Shown here: positions 23,786 through 32,460 of the stretch, one piece after another
Numbering within the stretch: position 1 is the first letter of the stretch
Layout: every line of letters begins with the position of its first letter
Assembly: GCA_963731125.1 (NCBI GenBank)
Contig: CAVSVP010000004.1
Span: 66,473 to 130,472 of the forward strand
Source of the DNA: CAVSVP01 sp963731125
GTDB taxonomy: Bacteria > Pseudomonadota > Gammaproteobacteria > Competibacterales > Competibacteraceae
Reading direction: 5' to 3'
DNA: 64,000 bases
Position numbers and translations under genes: made by a program
Notes under the pieces: generated by a model
The model's input: the letters and a program-made list of their open reading frames with translations, nothing else
Databases searched by the model: none
Told to the model about the DNA's origin: nothing

Positions 23786-24157
23786 ACAATGATGCATCGG
23801 GTCCAATCGATAAACACAACAACTTTAATTTTAATGGCACGCATTTAATGGTTGCTCAAGCACGCATTTAATGGTTGCTCAAGCACGCATTTAATGGTTG
23901 CTCAAGCACGCATTTAATGGTTGCTCAAGATGGAACCATAGGTTGTGCGAATGCAGCCAGAGGTAAAACTTGGGCAAACAAGCATGTTTGAGTACTGACC
24001 GTCGGGCAACTTACCAAAACCAGCGGCGTTTGGCCGGTGGATACCCCGATGGCTCCGTTTCGGGAATTCTGTCAGCGCGTGTATTGCAGCACCAGATAAC
24101 TGATTGAGCAGGCTAAAACCTAGCAAACCCTGCTTGATGCCAATAGGAGGCAATGAA
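23759..24157 (+). other. Gap between the 84-aa gene and fitA
   Basis: About 400 bases without a convincing gene. It holds the end of duplication copy 1 (to about 23785) and the 23-bp tandem repeats (23837-23928). An open frame on the minus strand (23914-24153) has no ribosome site or recognisable similarity. The fitA ribosome site AGGAGG is at 24145-24150. Confidence 0.5.
23837..23928. repeat. Four perfect tandem copies of a 23-bp unit
   Basis: The unit GCACGCATTTAATGGTTGCTCAA is repeated four times head to tail without a mismatch, preceded by a partial unit (TTTAATGG). There are no spacers, so it is not a CRISPR array. Perfect identity indicates recent expansion by slippage. Each unit could be a protein-binding site upstream of fitAB, but this is only a guess. 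Confidence 0.95.
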
Positions 24158-24415
24158 GTGGCGACACTGATGATTCACAATCTTGAAGAGACCGTGAAGG
24201 AAAATCTGCGCCGGCAGGCGGCTGCCCATGGTTGCTCGATGGAAGAGGAAGCGAGACGTATCCTGCAGGAGGCGCTGTCACAGGGACGAAAGGAAGATAA
24301 AGGACTCGGCAGCCGTATTCATACCCGGTTCGCCGAGGTCGGTGGCGTGGAACTGCCACTGCCTGAACGCTCGTTACCGCGGGCCGTGTCGGACTTCACC
24401 GAGCCTGATGTCTGA
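24158..24415 (+). CDS. fitA: FitA-like antitoxin (ribbon-helix-helix)
   Basis: This 85-residue protein begins ATLMIHNLEETVKENLRRQA followed by HGCSMEEEARRILQEAL, the N-terminal ribbon-helix-helix DNA-binding fold of FitA/StbC-type antitoxins. The C-terminal half (GGVELPLPERSLPR) is the part that wraps the toxin. GTG 24158 is the start, with AGGAGG 7 bases before it. It binds the FitB PIN toxin and represses their common promoter. The stop is within 3 bases of the fitB start, so the two are translationally coupled. Confidence 0.85.
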   Translation: MATLMIHNLEETVKENLRRQAAAHGCSMEEEARRILQEALSQGRKEDKGLGSRIHTRFAEVGGVELPLPERSLPRAVSDFTEPDV

Positions 24416-24417
24416 TC

Positions 24418-24834
24418 TTGCTCGACACCAATGTGCTGTCCGAACTAATGCGCCCGAACCCCGCCGAGCGGGTCATCCGGTGGCTCGATAATCAGCCGAT
24501 TAGCTCTCTATATATCTGCTCCGTGACCAGGGCCGAGATTGAACTTGGGCTGGCTCTGTTGCCGGAAGGCCAGCGCCGGGAAGACCTGAGCCGGATTGCA
24601 GCAGAAATGTTCTCCGAATTCGTTGGTCGTTGCCTGGGGTTTGACGAGGTATGCGCAAAGCCCTATGCCAATGTCGTAGCTCACCGTCGGCGTATCGGCC
24701 GACCGATCACCGTTGAAGATGCCCAGATTGCCGCCATAGCTCTGCGTCACGGGTTGACCCTGGCTACGCGCAATCAGCGCGACTTTGACCAAATCGGGAG
24801 ACTACAGTTGTTCGATCCCTGGCAAGAGGATTAA
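24418..24834 (+). CDS. fitB: FitB-like toxin (PIN-domain ribonuclease)
   Basis: The 138-residue product is a PIN domain of the VapC/FitB group: LDTNVLSELMRPNP carries the first catalytic Asp, EIELGLALLPEG the second acidic position, and VEDAQIAAIALRHGLTLATRNQRDF the remaining acidic residues and the typical ATRNxxDF end. Such toxins cut RNA and are neutralised by the FitA partner. Start is TTG 24418, or CTG 24412 giving the family-typical ILLDTNVL. All key residues are present, so the toxin looks functional. The pair lies between the two copies of a segmental duplication. Confidence 0.85.
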   Translation: MLDTNVLSELMRPNPAERVIRWLDNQPISSLYICSVTRAEIELGLALLPEGQRREDLSRIAAEMFSEFVGRCLGFDEVCAKPYANVVAHRRRIGRPITVEDAQIAAIALRHGLTLATRNQRDFDQIGRLQLFDPWQED

Positions 24835-25154
24835 GCACCAATGAGCAAGCCGATGCGATGATTAAACCACTGTTATCACTATTCGCCAAGTGGCACTTGC
24901 AAGGCAGGAGGCCTAATTCTGCATGCCATTTTGACGGGTTTGGCTCACCCACCAGCGACGGTAGATGGATCGTAAGCCAGCGGCTGCTGCAGGTTCGCAG
25001 CCTGTTGAGCACGGATGGCGAGGCGGCAGGCGCCGTGCTGCTGCCAAAAATTCCCGGGCTTTGCCTCTTTGCCTCTTTGCCTCGCTAATCCGGCGTAACG
25101 GCGCAACCTAATAACAGCCCGTGCCCACGGATTGCGGAGAAGACGTAACTCGCT
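24835..25154 (+). other. Gap after fitB with a fragment of astC
   Basis: No intact gene. The first 190 bases show nothing recognised. From 25032 on the sequence is a degenerate copy of the 3' part of astC, which joins the truncated DUF3500 copy at about 25150. The 76-codon open frame at 24858-25088 runs through this debris and is not supported. Confidence 0.55.
25032..25150 (-). pseudogene. Fragment of astC (duplicated 3' end)
   Basis: The segment matches 27181-27284, inside astC near its 3' end, in the same orientation, for example AATTCCCGGGCTTTGCCTC and AATCCGGCGTAACGGCGCAA with changes between. It contains an expansion TTTGCCTC x3 (25050-25074) where astC has one copy. It is one breakpoint of the tandem duplication. 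Confidence 0.75.
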
Positions 25155-25475
25155 GCGATTTGGCGATGCGTCTAATTGCGGAATATGTGGGTAATCTACG
25201 GGATGACCTTGCCCGCGCCCAATGGCACCAGATTCGCGAGGCGGGCAGCGAGCGAATTCATTTTGCCTGGGCCGGCGGCCTGGAGCCGGGCAGGGCGCAT
25301 TATTACCGGCTGCACGGGCCGCGCCTGTTGATTGAATACGATAATACCCAAAATAATGCCAACCATATTCATTACGATCTGGCGCGATCCCGACGGCGAT
25401 TTCGGCGATGCGTTAGGCGAGCATTACACCGCCGCCGGGGAACATCATCGTCACGGGCATTCGGCCGAGGGTTAA
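25155..25475 (+). pseudogene. Truncated, frameshifted DUF3500 gene copy
   Basis: This is the last third of the DUF3500 gene duplicated from 23147-23465. The first part (AMRLIAEYVGNLRDDLARAQ to NANHIH) is still in frame, then one inserted base (ATTCATTACG against ATTCATACG) shifts the frame. There is no N-terminal region and no start signal, so it should be inert. Confidence 0.8.
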
Positions 25476-25513
25476 ACTTTCTGATTGTTATGCCGCGCCG
25501 AGTTGTTGCAGAG

Positions 25514-25768
25514 CTACTGCGTTTGCAAGTCAGCGCCGGGCCCAAATAGCTGGAGCTCAGAGCTGGGATGAATCTGGAGAATTACCGCTTCTCCCTCGGC
25601 CTTTTCGCGCAGATCGATACCGGGGGGACACACGACTTCAATGACTTGCTCGTCGGTTCCCAAGGTAATGGGTGGCTCCTGGGAAGTCTCGTGGCAACCC
25701 CACGAGCCAAGCTTTTCCTGAAGGAGCGCCAGGTCGATGTCCTTCTTCGTCGTAATTAGCCACTTCAA
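25514..25768 (-). CDS. Small hypothetical protein, 84 aa (copy 2)
   Basis: This copy differs from 23504-23758 by only a few residues (for example WGC for WDC, ITLG for IPLG, KAEG for KAKG) and keeps the full frame. TTG 25768 is preceded by GAGGA at a usable distance. No family is recognised. It lies 19 bases downstream of the S8 peptidase pseudogene on the same strand, so in the ancestral arrangement it was probably the second gene of a peptidase operon. Confidence 0.5.
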   Translation of the reverse strand: MKWLITTKKDIDLALLQEKLGSWGCHETSQEPPITLGTDEQVIEVVCPPGIDLREKAEGEAVILQIHPSSELQLFGPGADLQTQ

Positions 25769-25787
25769 AGTATTCTTCCTCGTGCGT

Positions 25788-26562
25788 TTAGGAATTGGAT
25801 TTTAGAAAGCTGTATGCCGCCGCCGCGTTAATCACACCATAGCCTAAATCATGATCCCGTCCGGGTTTGCCGATGTCAATGGTGGTTTCCAGTAAAGCTT
25901 TTCTTAACCTGTCCGGGGTAAGATCGGGAAAAGCGCTCATCAGTAGTGCTGCAACACCAGCGGCGACTGGCGTTGCGGCGGAGGTGCCATTGTCAAAAAC
26001 ACTGCTATCACCGCCAGCCGGACGGCCTGGACCGAAGTTGCCAAAGAAATGGCTATAAGCAGCGAGATCCAGTTTTTTGGGTTGAAACATTCCCGGCCCT
26101 TAAGAAGAGTAGCTAATGCGATCGTGGCGGCTGTTGACAGCGAGCGGCTACCGTTATCACTTCGGCTAGGCTATTGGAGGCATAAATCGAGAAAGGGCCG
26201 GCAGTCAAAACCGCCGTCGGAACGCACTAAGTCAAGGAGATGATCAGCGGTCTCTGGTGCCTCTTCTGGAGCCAATATTCAAGTCGAGAGTTGGCCCATA
26301 CCTTGATGCCTTCTTTCTGGCGCAGTTCATTGAGCTTTGCGGTAGCGACTTCACAGGAGACCACGACGGTATTGGAAGGCACATCCGGACTCACTGAACG
26401 CGTGGCAAAGGCAGTAAAGCCCGGAGCACCGCCAGCATCCGTGACTTTATCCGCCGCGAACATGGGAATCGGCGCCATATCGTCGGCCACTTCAGGGCAG
26501 AGTCCAGCGAGATTCTGTACTAATGACTCTCCGCGAGTCACTGATTCCATCGGGGAATCCAT
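25788..26562 (-). pseudogene. S8 (subtilisin-like) peptidase pseudogene, middle deleted
   Basis: The N-terminal part (26562-26227) encodes GFTAFATRSVSPDVPSNTVV and KEGIKVWANSRLEYW, typical of the pro-region of a family of S8 peptidases. The catalytic Asp and His regions are missing. From about 26180 down the C-terminal part can be read: IYASNSLAEVITVAA, a 4-base insertion, VNSRHDRISYSS, a stop TAA at 26102-26100 where the family has Gln, then GPGMFQPKKLDLAAYSHF and the Ser motif NGTSAATPVAAGVAALL. So the gene has lost its middle and gained a frameshift and a nonsense codon. It cannot make an active protease. Confidence 0.8.
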
Positions 26563-26573
26563 GATTTTTGCAC

Positions 26574-26773
26574 TTGTTGCAGCGGGTGCGCAAACGCGTT
26601 AAAACTGTCATCAGCCAACTGGAGCAACGCTTCGATTTGGCCACCACGCGGGCACGTGATTCTTAACATCTAACCAATCGGATCGCCCGCAAAATATTGG
26701 CTCACACCCTTGCAGTGTTGCTCAATCTGCGTCTGGGGTGTGAACCCTTACAGTTCGATGGATTAGTAACCTT
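26574..26773 (+). pseudogene. C-terminal remnant of a DDE transposase (IS982/IS5-like)
   Basis: The first frame reads LLQRVRKRVKTVISQLEQRF then DLATTRARDS and a stop at 26666; after a frameshift it continues as HLTNRIARKILAHTLAVLLN and RLGCEPLQFDGLV. This is the C-terminal end of a DDE transposase of IS982/IS5 type. No inverted repeats were found and most of the gene is absent. An open frame runs on to 26951 with a His-rich stretch (HTHHHDDHDF) of unknown origin. Confidence 0.6.
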
Positions 26774-27049
26774 CCAAACCGGAAAAGACATACTTTGCAT
26801 TCTTACAACCGACATTCCGCATACCCATCATCACGACGATCACGACTTTATATTTATGATGCCGCGCCATTACATAGAGCTCTCTGAGCTCAACCGTTTG
26901 TTGGCATTACTAAAGGAGCGCTATGAGACGTTATATTCCGATTCCGGGTAGAGGGTGTGTGGAATGTCAGCTCAAAAACGGCGACTAGAACCTATCAACC
27001 TACAATTTCTACTGGGCCGTTGCAGTGGCTGCACCCGGCAACCGGCAGG

Positions 27050-28264
27050 TTACCTCGTGATACTGGCAATGGCCGCAGCGAACCGTCGTAAACCTTCGTC
27101 GATACCCTCATCGGAAATGATCAAAGAAGGTGCCAGACGAATCACATCCGGGCCGGCGACCAGCACCAACAGCCCCTGTTGCCGTGCCGCTGCCAGGAAT
27201 TCCCGGGCTTTGCCTCGCCAATCCGGCGTAACGGCGCAACCCAACAACAGCCCGCGCCCGCGAATTTCTGAGAAAACGTGAAATTGTTCGTTAATCTCCC
27301 TAAGTCCAGCGACTAAACGCGCATGCTTGTGCCGCACACCGTCCAGCAACTCAGAATCGTTAACGATATCGAGTACCTCGCCGGCTACCGCACAGGCCAG
27401 AGGATTGCCGCCATAGGTACTGCCATGGGTGCCGACGCCGAAGCTATTGGCGATGGCGGTGGTGGTCAGCATAGCCCCGATGGGAAACCCGCCTCCCAGA
27501 CCCTTGGCGCTGGTGAGAATATCCGGAACAACGCCTAGGCCCAGGTAGGCATAGAGGTGCCCGGTGCGGCCGACACCGGTTTGCACTTCATCAAAGATCA
27601 GCAAGGCGTTATGCTGATGGCATAATTCACGGGCACCTTCCACAAAGGCCTGGGATGGCACCAGAACGCCGCCTTCGCCCAGCATGGGTTCCATGATCAC
27701 GGCGCAGGTTTTGGCAGAAATATGCCGTGCCAGGGTTTCCAGATCGTCATAGGGTAAATGCGTAATAGCTCCCGGCAAGGGTTCAAAACCTTCCGTGTAT
27801 TTCGGTTGGCCGCCCACGGATACGGTAAATAGAGTGCGCCCGTGGAAGGATTGGGTAAAGGCGATGATTTCGCGTTTTTCGGGGCCGTAGTGATCTGCGG
27901 CATATTTGCGCGCCAGTTTAAGGGCGGCTTCGTTGACCTCGGCACCGGAATTGGCAAAAAACACCTTTTCGGCAAAGGTGGCATCGCATAGTTTTTTGGC
28001 AAGGCGTAATGCCGGTTCATTGGTCAGGACATTGCTAACATGCCAGAGGGTTTGGGCCTGCTGTTGCAGCGCGGCGACTAAACGCGGGTGACAATGACCC
28101 AGACTAGTGACGGCGATGCCGCCGGCAAAGTCAATATATTCGTTATCCTCCTGATCCCAGACGCGGGAACCTTGCCCCCGCACCGGAATGATCGACGCCG
28201 GGGCGTAGTTTGGCACCATCACTTCGTCAAATAGGGCCCGTGTGACCGGCGTGGGTTCAGTCAT
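27050..28264 (-). CDS. astC: Succinylornithine/acetylornithine aminotransferase
   Basis: This 404-residue PLP aminotransferase of class III has ANSGAEVNEAALKLARKY, FHGRTLFTVSVGGQ, IFDEVQTGVGRTG (Asp that binds the pyridine nitrogen) and TSAKGLGGGFPIG with the Schiff-base Lys. It belongs to the ArgD/AstC group. Its place directly before astB, astD and astA shows that it is the succinylornithine transaminase step of arginine catabolism, though it may also serve biosynthesis. ATG 28264 is chosen over TTG 28270; GGAGG lies 9 bases before the ATG. A fragment of its 3' end occurs at 25032-25150. It appears intact and transcribed last or next to last in the ast run on the minus strand. Confidence 0.88.
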   Translation of the reverse strand: MTEPTPVTRALFDEVMVPNYAPASIIPVRGQGSRVWDQEDNEYIDFAGGIAVTSLGHCHPRLVAALQQQAQTLWHVSNVLTNEPALRLAKKLCDATFAEKVFFANSGAEVNEAALKLARKYAADHYGPEKREIIAFTQSFHGRTLFTVSVGGQPKYTEGFEPLPGAITHLPYDDLETLARHISAKTCAVIMEPMLGEGGVLVPSQAFVEGARELCHQHNALLIFDEVQTGVGRTGHLYAYLGLGVVPDILTSAKGLGGGFPIGAMLTTTAIANSFGVGTHGSTYGGNPLACAVAGEVLDIVNDSELLDGVRHKHARLVAGLREINEQFHVFSEIRGRGLLLGCAVTPDWRGKAREFLAAARQQGLLVLVAGPDVIRLAPSLIISDEGIDEGLRRFAAAIASITR

Positions 28265-28300
28265 TGTCAAAATCCTCCCATTGAAAAAACGGTGGCTTTA

Positions 28301-29641
28301 TCATACCTGTTGAAATGAATAGATAGATCCGAGCTGTAAAATTCCGGTGAGTTCATCCAACGCGCTATGGGACTCGTTCAGCAGCTGAGGATCGCGGAGA
28401 CTCTCCTCTGAGAGCCGGTCCCGATAATGTTTGTCTATCCAAGCGTGTAAGGCGGCGTATAACGTTTCGCTGAACAATACGCCTTGATTTACAGCGTCGA
28501 ATTCCGCCTCCGTCAACACCACCCGCAGGCGCAGACAGGCTGGACCGCCGCCGTTGCGCATGCTTTGTCGCAGATCCAGAATTTCCAGGCGGGTAATTGG
28601 ATTATCCATAGTTAGCAGCGCTTCGAGATAGCGCCGTACCGGTTCTGAGTCTTCGCACTCCCGGGGTAGTAACAAGGTCATGGTGCCATCGGGCAGGGTG
28701 ATGAGTTGGCTATTGAATAGATAGGTGCCGACGGCTTCTTGCAGGCTTACTACACGGCTCTCGACCTCGATACAATGTAATTTCGAGGCGCCGTATTTGG
28801 TTTGGAGTTCTCTGCAGACTGCGGGGCCGTTAAGAAACGCCTCCTGATGGTAAAACAGCACGTTCTGATTGCCGACGGCAATGACGTCGTTATGAAAAAC
28901 CCCGGCGTCGATGGCGGCCGGATTTTGCTGGGCAAAGACGACTTTGGCGGGATTAAGACCATGTAAGCGGCTTACCGCCTGGGAAGCCTCCAGCGTCTGG
29001 CGGGCCGGGTAGCGTTGCGGTGTTGGCAGGTTATCGGCAAAGGCCGTTTTGCCGAACACAAAGCATTCCACCCCGGGTTCACCATAGGCGGTGCAAAGGC
29101 GGGTACGGTTGGCGGCTCCTTCATCGCCGAAGGTGTCGACACCAGGCAGGGGAGGGTGGTGCACAAAATACCGTGGATCGGCGAAAATGGTGCGCAGAAT
29201 CCGTGCCGTCATTGGAGATTCAATGGCACGGTGAAATTTGCTGATAAGATTGGCGGGAGTGAAGTGGACTCTACCGTCTTGCGTATCCGCACTGGGGGAT
29301 ACGCTGGCGGCGTTGGCTGTCCACATGCTGGACGCCGAACAACAGGCGAGGAAAAGACGCGGCGCCTGTTTGGCGGCCTGGGCAAGAACGGCGGCGTCCG
29401 AGCCGGAAAAACCAAGCCGGCGCAATACCGCCACTGCCGGGCGTTCCTGGGGCGGCAGAATGGCTTGGGGAATGCCCATGACATGGAGAACCTGCATTTT
29501 ATGTAAGCCTTGTTTAGCCGCCTCCCGGGGATTCGACGGGGTAGCGACGTTGTGCAGGGAGGCTTCATTGCCAAGGGAAAGACCGCTGTAGTTGTGGGTA
29601 GGTCCGATCAAGCCATCGAAATTCACCTCATAGGCTGTCAT
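28301..29641 (-). CDS. astB: N-succinylarginine dihydrolase
   Basis: The 446-residue protein starts MTAYEVNFDGLIGPTHNYSG, the signature N terminus of AstB, and carries the catalytic Cys in GGPACLRLRV near its C terminus and the HNDVIAVGNQNVLF and VFHNDV segments. It converts N-succinylarginine to succinylornithine, ammonia and CO2. The ATG overlaps the astD stop (ATGA, 29641-29638), which fixes the start; a longer open frame upstream is an artefact of the overlap. Length is normal for the family. Confidence 0.93.
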   Translation of the reverse strand: MTAYEVNFDGLIGPTHNYSGLSLGNEASLHNVATPSNPREAAKQGLHKMQVLHVMGIPQAILPPQERPAVAVLRRLGFSGSDAAVLAQAAKQAPRLFLACCSASSMWTANAASVSPSADTQDGRVHFTPANLISKFHRAIESPMTARILRTIFADPRYFVHHPPLPGVDTFGDEGAANRTRLCTAYGEPGVECFVFGKTAFADNLPTPQRYPARQTLEASQAVSRLHGLNPAKVVFAQQNPAAIDAGVFHNDVIAVGNQNVLFYHQEAFLNGPAVCRELQTKYGASKLHCIEVESRVVSLQEAVGTYLFNSQLITLPDGTMTLLLPRECEDSEPVRRYLEALLTMDNPITRLEILDLRQSMRNGGGPACLRLRVVLTEAEFDAVNQGVLFSETLYAALHAWIDKHYRDRLSEESLRDPQLLNESHSALDELTGILQLGSIYSFQQV

Positions 29642-31107
29642 AAGTGCATGCCCGGGCTGGGTGACTCCGGCAGCTCCAACGTCTCGGCCTCCAGAGAGGC
29701 CACGGGATAAGCGCAATAGTCGGCGGCATAATAGGCGCTCGGGCGATGATTACCGCTGGCCCCCACGCCACCAAAGGGCGCCGCGCTGCTGGCGCCGGTC
29801 AGGGGGCGGTTCCAGTTGACAATGCCGGCCCGGATACGTTTGTAAAAAAACGTGTAATCCTTCCGAGTGCCTCCCAACAGGCCTGCTGCCAGTCCATAGC
29901 GGGTGCGATTGGCCATGGCGATGGCTTGGCCGAACTCTTGGTAGCGTATGACCAGCAGCAGAGGACCGAAGTACTCTTCATCAGGCAGCTCGGCAATGGC
30001 ACTAACGTCCAGTAGTCCCGGGGTGAGTAACCCGGTGCCTGGAGTCAGCTTGCGCAGTGGTAACAGCGGCTTGCCGCCAAGGGATAGCAGCCGGTCTTGG
30101 GCGGTCACCAGCCGGTCGGCCGCCGCCTCGGAAATGACCGGTCCCATAAACGGGGGGTCCGGGTCGTCGTAAGCACCCACGCGAAGGCGCTGTACGGCGC
30201 TGGACAGTTCCCCAAGCAGGGCATCGCCCTCTGGTCCACTGGGAACATAGAGCCGGCGTGCACAGGTACAGCGCTGGCCCGCCGTAAGATAAGCCGATTG
30301 CATAATGTGATAGTTGAGCGCCTTTAACCCGCCGGACGTATCCTTGACGAGCAGGGGGTTATTGCCGCCCATTTCCAGGGCGAGAATTTTCTCGGGGTAA
30401 TTGGCAAACTGGGCATGCAGTAAATGACCGGTGGCGGCGCTGCCGGTAAAAAAGAGCCCGTCGATATCCCCTTTGGCCAATGCCTGACCGGTTTCCCGCT
30501 CTCCTTGCAGCAAATTGAGAACGCCATCTGGCAGACCCGCCTGCTGCCAAAGGGATACGGTCTGCTCGGCGCATAGGGGAGTGAACTCACTCGGTTTAAA
30601 GACTACCGTATTGCCTGCCAGCAGGGCAGGGATAATATGCCCATTGGGAAGATGCCCCGGAAAGTTGAACGGTCCGAAGACGGCGACGACGCCGTGAGGT
30701 TTGTGGCGCACCGCTGCTTTGGCGCCGGCTAACGAGTCTTCGCGAACGCCGCTGCGTTCATAATAGGCGCGAATTGAGATGTCAATCTTACCCAGCATAG
30801 TGGCGACTTCCGTCAGGGACTCCCAGGTTGGTTTACCGATCTCCCGGGAAATCGTGGTGGCGAGCGCCGCCTGATGTTGACTCAGCGATTCTCCAAACCG
30901 GCGCAGCAGCGAGATGCGTTCGCTGGCGGTTGTATCCGCCCAGACCAAAGAAGCTTCTCGGGCCGCCGCCACGGCTTGTTCGACTTGGTCCGCACTGGCG
31001 GCGCGGCCCTGCCATAGGACTTCACCGCTGGCGGGGTTGACAGAGCGGAATACGGCCCCTTCGCCGGTTTGCCAGTGTCCGCCGATAAATTGCACTGCTC
31101 TAGTCAT
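29638..31107 (-). CDS. astD: N-succinylglutamate 5-semialdehyde dehydrogenase
   Basis: The 489-residue protein is an aldehyde dehydrogenase: FGPFNFPGHLPNGHI, FTGSAATGHLLH (NAD-binding), ALEMGGNNPLLV with the catalytic Glu and LTAGQRCTCARRLYV with the nucleophile Cys. The N terminus MTRAVQFIGGHWQTGEG fits AstD, and the position between astA and astB confirms it. It oxidises succinylglutamic semialdehyde to succinylglutamate. I take ATG 31107; the upstream extension (to 31152) lacks family similarity. Confidence 0.93.
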   Translation of the reverse strand: MTRAVQFIGGHWQTGEGAVFRSVNPASGEVLWQGRAASADQVEQAVAAAREASLVWADTTASERISLLRRFGESLSQHQAALATTISREIGKPTWESLTEVATMLGKIDISIRAYYERSGVREDSLAGAKAAVRHKPHGVVAVFGPFNFPGHLPNGHIIPALLAGNTVVFKPSEFTPLCAEQTVSLWQQAGLPDGVLNLLQGERETGQALAKGDIDGLFFTGSAATGHLLHAQFANYPEKILALEMGGNNPLLVKDTSGGLKALNYHIMQSAYLTAGQRCTCARRLYVPSGPEGDALLGELSSAVQRLRVGAYDDPDPPFMGPVISEAAADRLVTAQDRLLSLGGKPLLPLRKLTPGTGLLTPGLLDVSAIAELPDEEYFGPLLLVIRYQEFGQAIAMANRTRYGLAAGLLGGTRKDYTFFYKRIRAGIVNWNRPLTGASSAAPFGGVGASGNHRPSAYYAADYCAYPVASLEAETLELPESPSPGMHL

Positions 31108-31182
31108 TGACGCCGTCTGCGCTGTTATGGATGAGAGACGCCGGGATGGCAAAAAATACGTCTTGCATAGCCTTGGCTCTTG

Positions 31183-32196
31183 TTAAAATCTGACAAATCG
31201 GATGGCGTCGCCAATCTGTAAATGCAGCATTGTGGCCAGCTCCTGCGACACCTGTACCAACCCGTCTTGCGGCTCCCGAAGTTTGCCACGACATACTCGG
31301 AAATCCGCAAGTTGCGTCGTGCTTACCATATAGCTATCGGACTGTAGCTCGGGGAGAATGTTATCGACCACCGCTCGTCGGCTTTCTCTAACGGTAGCAA
31401 TCTGATCGAGCGGGCAGTGTATGGTAGGGCCGGCGTCGAAGATATCGACACAGCCTTCGAAGCGAAACCCTTCGCGTTTCAGCAATACCATGGCCGGTCG
31501 CGAGGCTGCGTGGCTAATCCCAATAACCGCTTGGGCTGTTTTAGGCAGCAGGCGGATGTAGACTGGGTATTTGGGCATCATATCGGCAATAAACTGATAC
31601 TTGCCAAGGGAACTCAGATATTCTGCCTTGGAGAAATCCAGCGGAATAAAATGGCGGCCCAGATTATCCCAAAAGGCTGAATGGCCTCTGGTATCTTGAA
31701 CACCGCGGATTTCCGCTATGATCAGGCGGGAAAAGCGTTGCGGGAACTCGGCCAGGAACAGAAAACGGGAGCGGGAGAGAAATTTGCCATTGCCATGCTT
31801 GCGGTAGTCTGGAGTCACATAAAGGGTGGCGATTTCCGTGCTGCCCCGGTATTCTTCAACCATTTGCAGGACTTCGACGGGTTCGTACTTGCCCAGCTCC
31901 TGAGAAGTGTGAGTGACTTTAATAATCCGGAATGAATAAAAAGGCCGGCTCATTCCCACCGCAGCAATAATGCTGCAACAACCCGCCAGGGTGCCGCGCT
32001 CGATATCTTCCAGCACGAAGAGATAATAGGCTTCGCCCGCGTTGATCTCGGTACGGCCAAAGCTGGCGAGCGATAGCTCAATTTTTTCCTTTAATACGCT
32101 CAGTGAGGCCGGTAGCGTGGTCATACCGACGCCGACTTCCTCGGCGAGCGTCTTTAAGCCTTCTAGATCGTGCAGGGTTGCCGGACGGATCAGCAT
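31183..32196 (-). CDS. astA: Arginine N-succinyltransferase
   Basis: This 337-residue protein starts MLIRPATLHDLEGLKTLA and contains the GNAT-like core TLYVTPDYRKHGNGKFLSRS and GVQDTRGHSAFWDNLGRHF typical of AstA. It transfers succinyl from succinyl-CoA to arginine, the first step of the AST pathway, in the cytoplasm. It is the first gene of the astA-D-B-C run on the minus strand. No astE (succinylglutamate desuccinylase) is seen in the window, so that step must be encoded elsewhere. The promoter must lie in the 264 bases upstream, where no known regulator site was recognised. Confidence 0.92.
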   Translation of the reverse strand: MLIRPATLHDLEGLKTLAEEVGVGMTTLPASLSVLKEKIELSLASFGRTEINAGEAYYLFVLEDIERGTLAGCCSIIAAVGMSRPFYSFRIIKVTHTSQELGKYEPVEVLQMVEEYRGSTEIATLYVTPDYRKHGNGKFLSRSRFLFLAEFPQRFSRLIIAEIRGVQDTRGHSAFWDNLGRHFIPLDFSKAEYLSSLGKYQFIADMMPKYPVYIRLLPKTAQAVIGISHAASRPAMVLLKREGFRFEGCVDIFDAGPTIHCPLDQIATVRESRRAVVDNILPELQSDSYMVSTTQLADFRVCRGKLREPQDGLVQVSQELATMLHLQIGDAIRFVRF

Positions 32197-32460
32197 CTAA
32201 TAAGATTCCCTTGACTGAGTGAATGGTTATGATGCCAATACGTTTTCGTTTATTGCGAAGAAAATCGCTGTTTCCTTGGCGTAAGTTAACCGTTACCACG
32301 ATATTTTAACTTTTTTCCTTTCTTCTGAGCCAGCTTAATTCTCGTTATCCACCGTGTTAAGGATCATGCACGAAATAACTCAATCGGGATAGGGAGGCCC
32401 TCACGGGCTTTCCTTCCCACACCACTAGGCATACGGGATGCTAAATCAGTATGGTAGGTT

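Larger units (their letters stand above)
25155..25790. repeat. Segmental duplication, copy 2
   Basis: Near-identical to 23147-23785 at an offset of about 2008-2010 bases. It contains the broken DUF3500 end and an intact 84-aa ORF. Its left edge abuts the astC fragment. Confidence 0.85.

Noticed and set aside
23837..23928. CRISPR array
   Set aside because: The four 23-bp units are directly adjacent with no spacers, and no cas gene is near.
23914..24153. 79-codon minus-strand ORF before fitA
   Set aside because: It begins close to the fitA ribosome-site region and extends into the tandem repeats, with no start signal and no recognisable similarity; I first suspected an S8 peptidase piece but found no motif.
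24858..25088. 76-codon ORF after fitB
   Set aside because: Its second half is the antisense of a degenerate astC fragment with an 8-bp triplication; it has no ribosome site.
32385..32450. Group II intron end or IS scar upstream of the ABC permease stop
   Set aside because: A stretch resembling CCCACACCAC..GGCATACGGG is seen after a GC-rich hairpin, but no domain V structure or reverse transcriptase is present.
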